Assembly (NCBI RefSeq): GCF_913773635.1
Contig: NZ_CAJYGQ010000012.1
Coordinates: 1 to 64,000, forward strand
Origin: an uncultured Mucilaginibacter sp.
GTDB lineage: Bacteria > Bacteroidota > Bacteroidia > Sphingobacteriales > Sphingobacteriaceae
DNA: 64,000 nt
Reading direction: 5' to 3'
The first letter of the stretch is position 1. The number at the start of each line of letters is the position of its first letter. The translations under genes were made by a program, and so were the position numbers. This document shows, piece by piece, positions 62,080-64,000 of the stretch. The notes below the pieces were generated by a model, which saw only the letters and a list, made by a program, of their open reading frames with translations, made no database searches and was not told the origin of the DNA.

Positions 62080-62123
62080 CATAGTTCACTAATGGAAGTT
62101 TGACTATTGAATAATGCTTTGCA

Positions 62124-62157
62124 TTGACATTTAAGCGGGCAAATTATAGTACTTTTG
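62124..62157 (+). promoter_or_regulatory. Candidate promoter of queE
   Basis: TACTTTTG (62150-62157) is an exact TAnnTTTG element, with a TTG at 62124-62126 near the -33 position. Predicted transcription start near 62165, about 35 bases before the queE ATG. Confidence 0.5.
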
Positions 62158-62198
62158 CAAGTTGAATTTTAAGCGTAAGTCATTGCGCATTAATTGTT

Positions 62199-62954
62199 AT
62201 GTTAAAGCTTGCCAAACTAAATAACAGGCCCGAAATTTTTCATTCCATACAAGGTGAAGGTAAAAATTTAGGCAAACCATCAGTTTTTATACGTTTATCA
62301 TTGTGCAATTTATATTGTAAGTGGTGTGATACTGATTACACCTGGAATTGGGAAGGAACATCTTACACACATAACAATGAAGCTTTGCCAGGCTACCAGA
62401 AGTTTGCTAAAGATGAGATGATGGCTCTTTTGAGCGATGACGAGATAAACAACATTGTGGCCGACTACAACTGTAAAAATTTGGTTATTACAGGTGGCGA
62501 GCCACTTATTCAGCAAAAGTCGCTTATTTCATTGCTTCAATTACTGCGTAAAACCAACCCGCTTTACCATATTGAGTATGAAACTAATGGTACGTTTATT
62601 CCTTTGCCTGAAGTAGATGCTTTGTCTGATCAATACAATGTTTCGGTGAAGTTATCAAACTCTGGGGTGGATTATGGCGAACGCGTTGTGCCCGAGGTAA
62701 TAAGTTGGTTTGCAGCATCTCCAAAATCAAACTTCAAATTTGTTGTAGATACAAATGATGACCTGAATGAAGTTCAACAAATAATCTTTGATCATAAAAT
62801 AAATAACGAAGCCGTGTTTTTAATGCCACAAGGCTCATCGGTTGAAAGTTTACAGCAAAAACAAAACTGGATTGTGGAGTTATGTAAACAGTATAATTAC
62901 AACTATTCTGATAGGTTGCACATCCATATATGGGGTGCTAAACGCGGCATTTAA
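62199..62954 (+). CDS. queE: 7-carboxy-7-deazaguanine synthase (radical SAM)
   Basis: This 251-residue enzyme makes 7-carboxy-7-deazaguanine in queuosine biosynthesis. The radical-SAM cluster motif is CNLYCKWCDT, Cys36-x3-Cys40-x2-Cys43 for the 4Fe-4S cluster. Other family marks are the N-terminal IFHSIQGEGKNLGKPSVFIRLS, NLVITGGEPLIQQ for SAM binding, YHIEYETNGTF and the C-terminal LHIHIWGAKRGI. It is divergent from the LacI-family gene and has its own promoter. No other queuosine gene is in the window. Confidence 0.92.
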   Translation: MLKLAKLNNRPEIFHSIQGEGKNLGKPSVFIRLSLCNLYCKWCDTDYTWNWEGTSYTHNNEALPGYQKFAKDEMMALLSDDEINNIVADYNCKNLVITGGEPLIQQKSLISLLQLLRKTNPLYHIEYETNGTFIPLPEVDALSDQYNVSVKLSNSGVDYGERVVPEVISWFAASPKSNFKFVVDTNDDLNEVQQIIFDHKINNEAVFLMPQGSSVESLQQKQNWIVELCKQYNYNYSDRLHIHIWGAKRGI

Positions 62955-63031
62955 ATTCATTCATCTGCGCTTAAGACTGTCGACTTCCAGCGTTTGTTCA
63001 GTCAATGTTAAGTGTAACGGAAATAGATAGT

Positions 63032-63096
63032 CAATTGGTATAAAAACTTAATGTTACAATTATGTTAAGTTATTGTATATTTATTATAACCAATTG
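63032..63096. repeat. Nested inverted repeats between queE and the last gene
   Basis: CAATTGGTATAA (63032-63043) is repeated in inverted orientation as TTATAACCAATTG (63084-63096, one extra base). Inside lie AACTTAA (63045-63051) and TTAAGTT (63065-63071). The structure ends 8 bases before the last gene's start and could be an operator or a 5' leader hairpin. No typical T-run terminator for queE is present. Confidence 0.45.
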
Positions 63097-63104
63097 TAAA
63101 TAGC

Positions 63105-64000
63105 GTGAAGGGTATAGTAGGGATGAGTTTTTTTGCTTTATGCTTTAAGTGTTTGGTTTTTACCGCTAACGCTCAGGGCAGGAGCATACCTATTAAACTT
63201 AATTTGTATAATGACCCCTTTGTTGCAACTGCCGATGCAAGTGTTCAAATAGCGGTTGATACCGTTTTAACACAAAAAGGTATTAAGGAATTTTATAGCA
63301 AAGTTAATTCATCTCAATACAAGCTCATTACTGATTCACTAATAGCCTATAAAAAGGAACATCAACTTAATGATTGGTTGTATTACCAGCTTGTAAGGCG
63401 TGTTGCTGAGCAAATAAGCCCTAAAAAGGAAAACTACCCTCGCTATACTTTATATAAATGGTTTTTACTTGCTAAAACCGGATATGATGCCAAATTAGCT
63501 GTAGCCAATAACAAGCTAATATTTTATGTTTACAATGATGAGGATATACGCGATATACCCTTTTTTATGATTGATGGTAAAAAGTATATGTGTCTTAATT
63601 ACCACGATTATCCAAAAACTGATTTAAATGAGGATGTGCCTTACCAGGTGAAGATTGAAGTGCCGGGGGCAACAATGGCTTTTTCATATGCCGTAACGCG
63701 TATGCCCGATTTTAAACCCGAAGCGTATTTTGATAAACAGCTGGCTTTTGTGTATGAGCATAAACAATACAGCTTTAAAATAAAGCTTAATAAAACGGTG
63801 GACAGCTTGTTTACAAATTACCCTGGCGTAAGCTTTAAAAGCTATTTTAATATACCGCTTACTAAAGAAACATATGGATCATTAATACCCTTATTGAAGC
63901 AAAATGTTAAGGGGATGGACGAGAAAAAGGGAGTTGATTACTTGATGCGTTTTACACGCTATGCATTTCTGTATGAAGATGATGAAGTAAGCTATGGGAA
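63105..64000 (+). CDS. Exported protein of unknown function, 3' end beyond the window
   Basis: An open frame runs from GTG 63105 to the window edge (298 codons). GTG is preferred because Lys2 gives a normal signal peptide (MKGIVGMSFFALCF, cleavage near ANAQ23); an ATG at 63123 is the alternative, and a stop codon at 63087 limits the start. The visible part has no motif I can name with certainty. Segments such as NDEDIRDIPFFMIDGKKYMCLNYHDYP and the terminal VDYLMRFTRYAFLYEDDEVSYG recall large Bacteroidota secreted proteins that carry a transglutaminase-like domain further downstream, but the catalytic part would lie outside the window. Confidence 0.7.
   Translation, partial: MKGIVGMSFFALCFKCLVFTANAQGRSIPIKLNLYNDPFVATADASVQIAVDTVLTQKGIKEFYSKVNSSQYKLITDSLIAYKKEHQLNDWLYYQLVRRVAEQISPKKENYPRYTLYKWFLLAKTGYDAKLAVANNKLIFYVYNDEDIRDIPFFMIDGKKYMCLNYHDYPKTDLNEDVPYQVKIEVPGATMAFSYAVTRMPDFKPEAYFDKQLAFVYEHKQYSFKIKLNKTVDSLFTNYPGVSFKSYFNIPLTKETYGSLIPLLKQNVKGMDEKKGVDYLMRFTRYAFLYEDDEVSYG

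Noticed and set aside
1..64000. CRISPR array, prophage, transposon or integrative element
   Set aside because: No regularly spaced repeats, transposase, integrase or phage structural genes were seen; the only tRNA (33265) shows no adjacent attachment-site duplication that I could find by eye.

Overview
The base composition is AT-leaning and the gene content is typical of the Bacteroidota: SusC/SusD pairs, a hybrid two-component regulator, Y_Y_Y sensors, an ECF sigma/FecR pair, many secreted glycoside hydrolases and promoter elements of the TAnnTTTG type. This suggests a Sphingobacteriaceae-like plant- or soil-associated bacterium of the Mucilaginibacter/Pedobacter type. The genus is an inference from gene style only. 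I see no mobile elements, prophage or CRISPR array.

Layout. 1-123: end of an rRNA operon (3' part of 5S rRNA plus terminator). 466-23048: a pectin-type polysaccharide utilization locus (PUL). It has a hybrid two-component regulator, then one long operon of three fasciclin-domain lipoproteins interleaved with two SusC/SusD pairs, closed by a family 1 pectate lyase and a terminator; a GH28 enzyme follows. 23197-30583: an ECF sigma factor, FecR anti-sigma, a third SusC/SusD pair and a purple-acid-type phosphatase. 30678-32363: a lone GH43 enzyme on the minus strand. 32481-33336: a candidate cysteine-responsive unit made of a 23-codon leader peptide with Cys-Cys-Cys-Met-Cys, a redoxin-fold protein without the peroxidatic cysteine, and tRNA-Cys(GCA) nine bases after its stop. 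33446-37401: a CrtI-like oxidoreductase, a GH130 enzyme and tagaturonate epimerase UxaE, which would feed galacturonate from the pectin locus into central metabolism.

37481-42718: a redox cluster of ApbE flavin transferase facing a minus-strand operon of an ankyrin-repeat protein, a DUF2271 protein with a flavinylation-like motif, and a PepSY membrane/flavodoxin/reductase fusion. 42907-45819: GH115 glucuronidase. 46054-62029 (minus strand): a second PUL with SusC/SusD, a terminator-like stem-loop, then GH144-like, GH43-like, SGNH hydrolase and GH3 genes. Upstream lie its probable regulator (propeller, Y_Y_Y, LuxR-type HTH), a secreted glycerophosphodiesterase and a LacI regulator. The GH144+GH3 pair suggests beta-1,2-glucan. 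With the phosphodiesterase and the SGNH esterase, substituted bacterial osmoregulated glucans become an attractive candidate substrate. 62199-64000: QueE and the 5' part of a secreted protein cut by the window edge.

Most promising leads: the polycysteine leader/redoxin/tRNA-Cys unit; the fasciclin lipoproteins as possible surface glycan-binding proteins; the DUF2271/ApbE/PepSY electron-transfer cluster; and the phosphodiesterase-linked beta-glucan locus.
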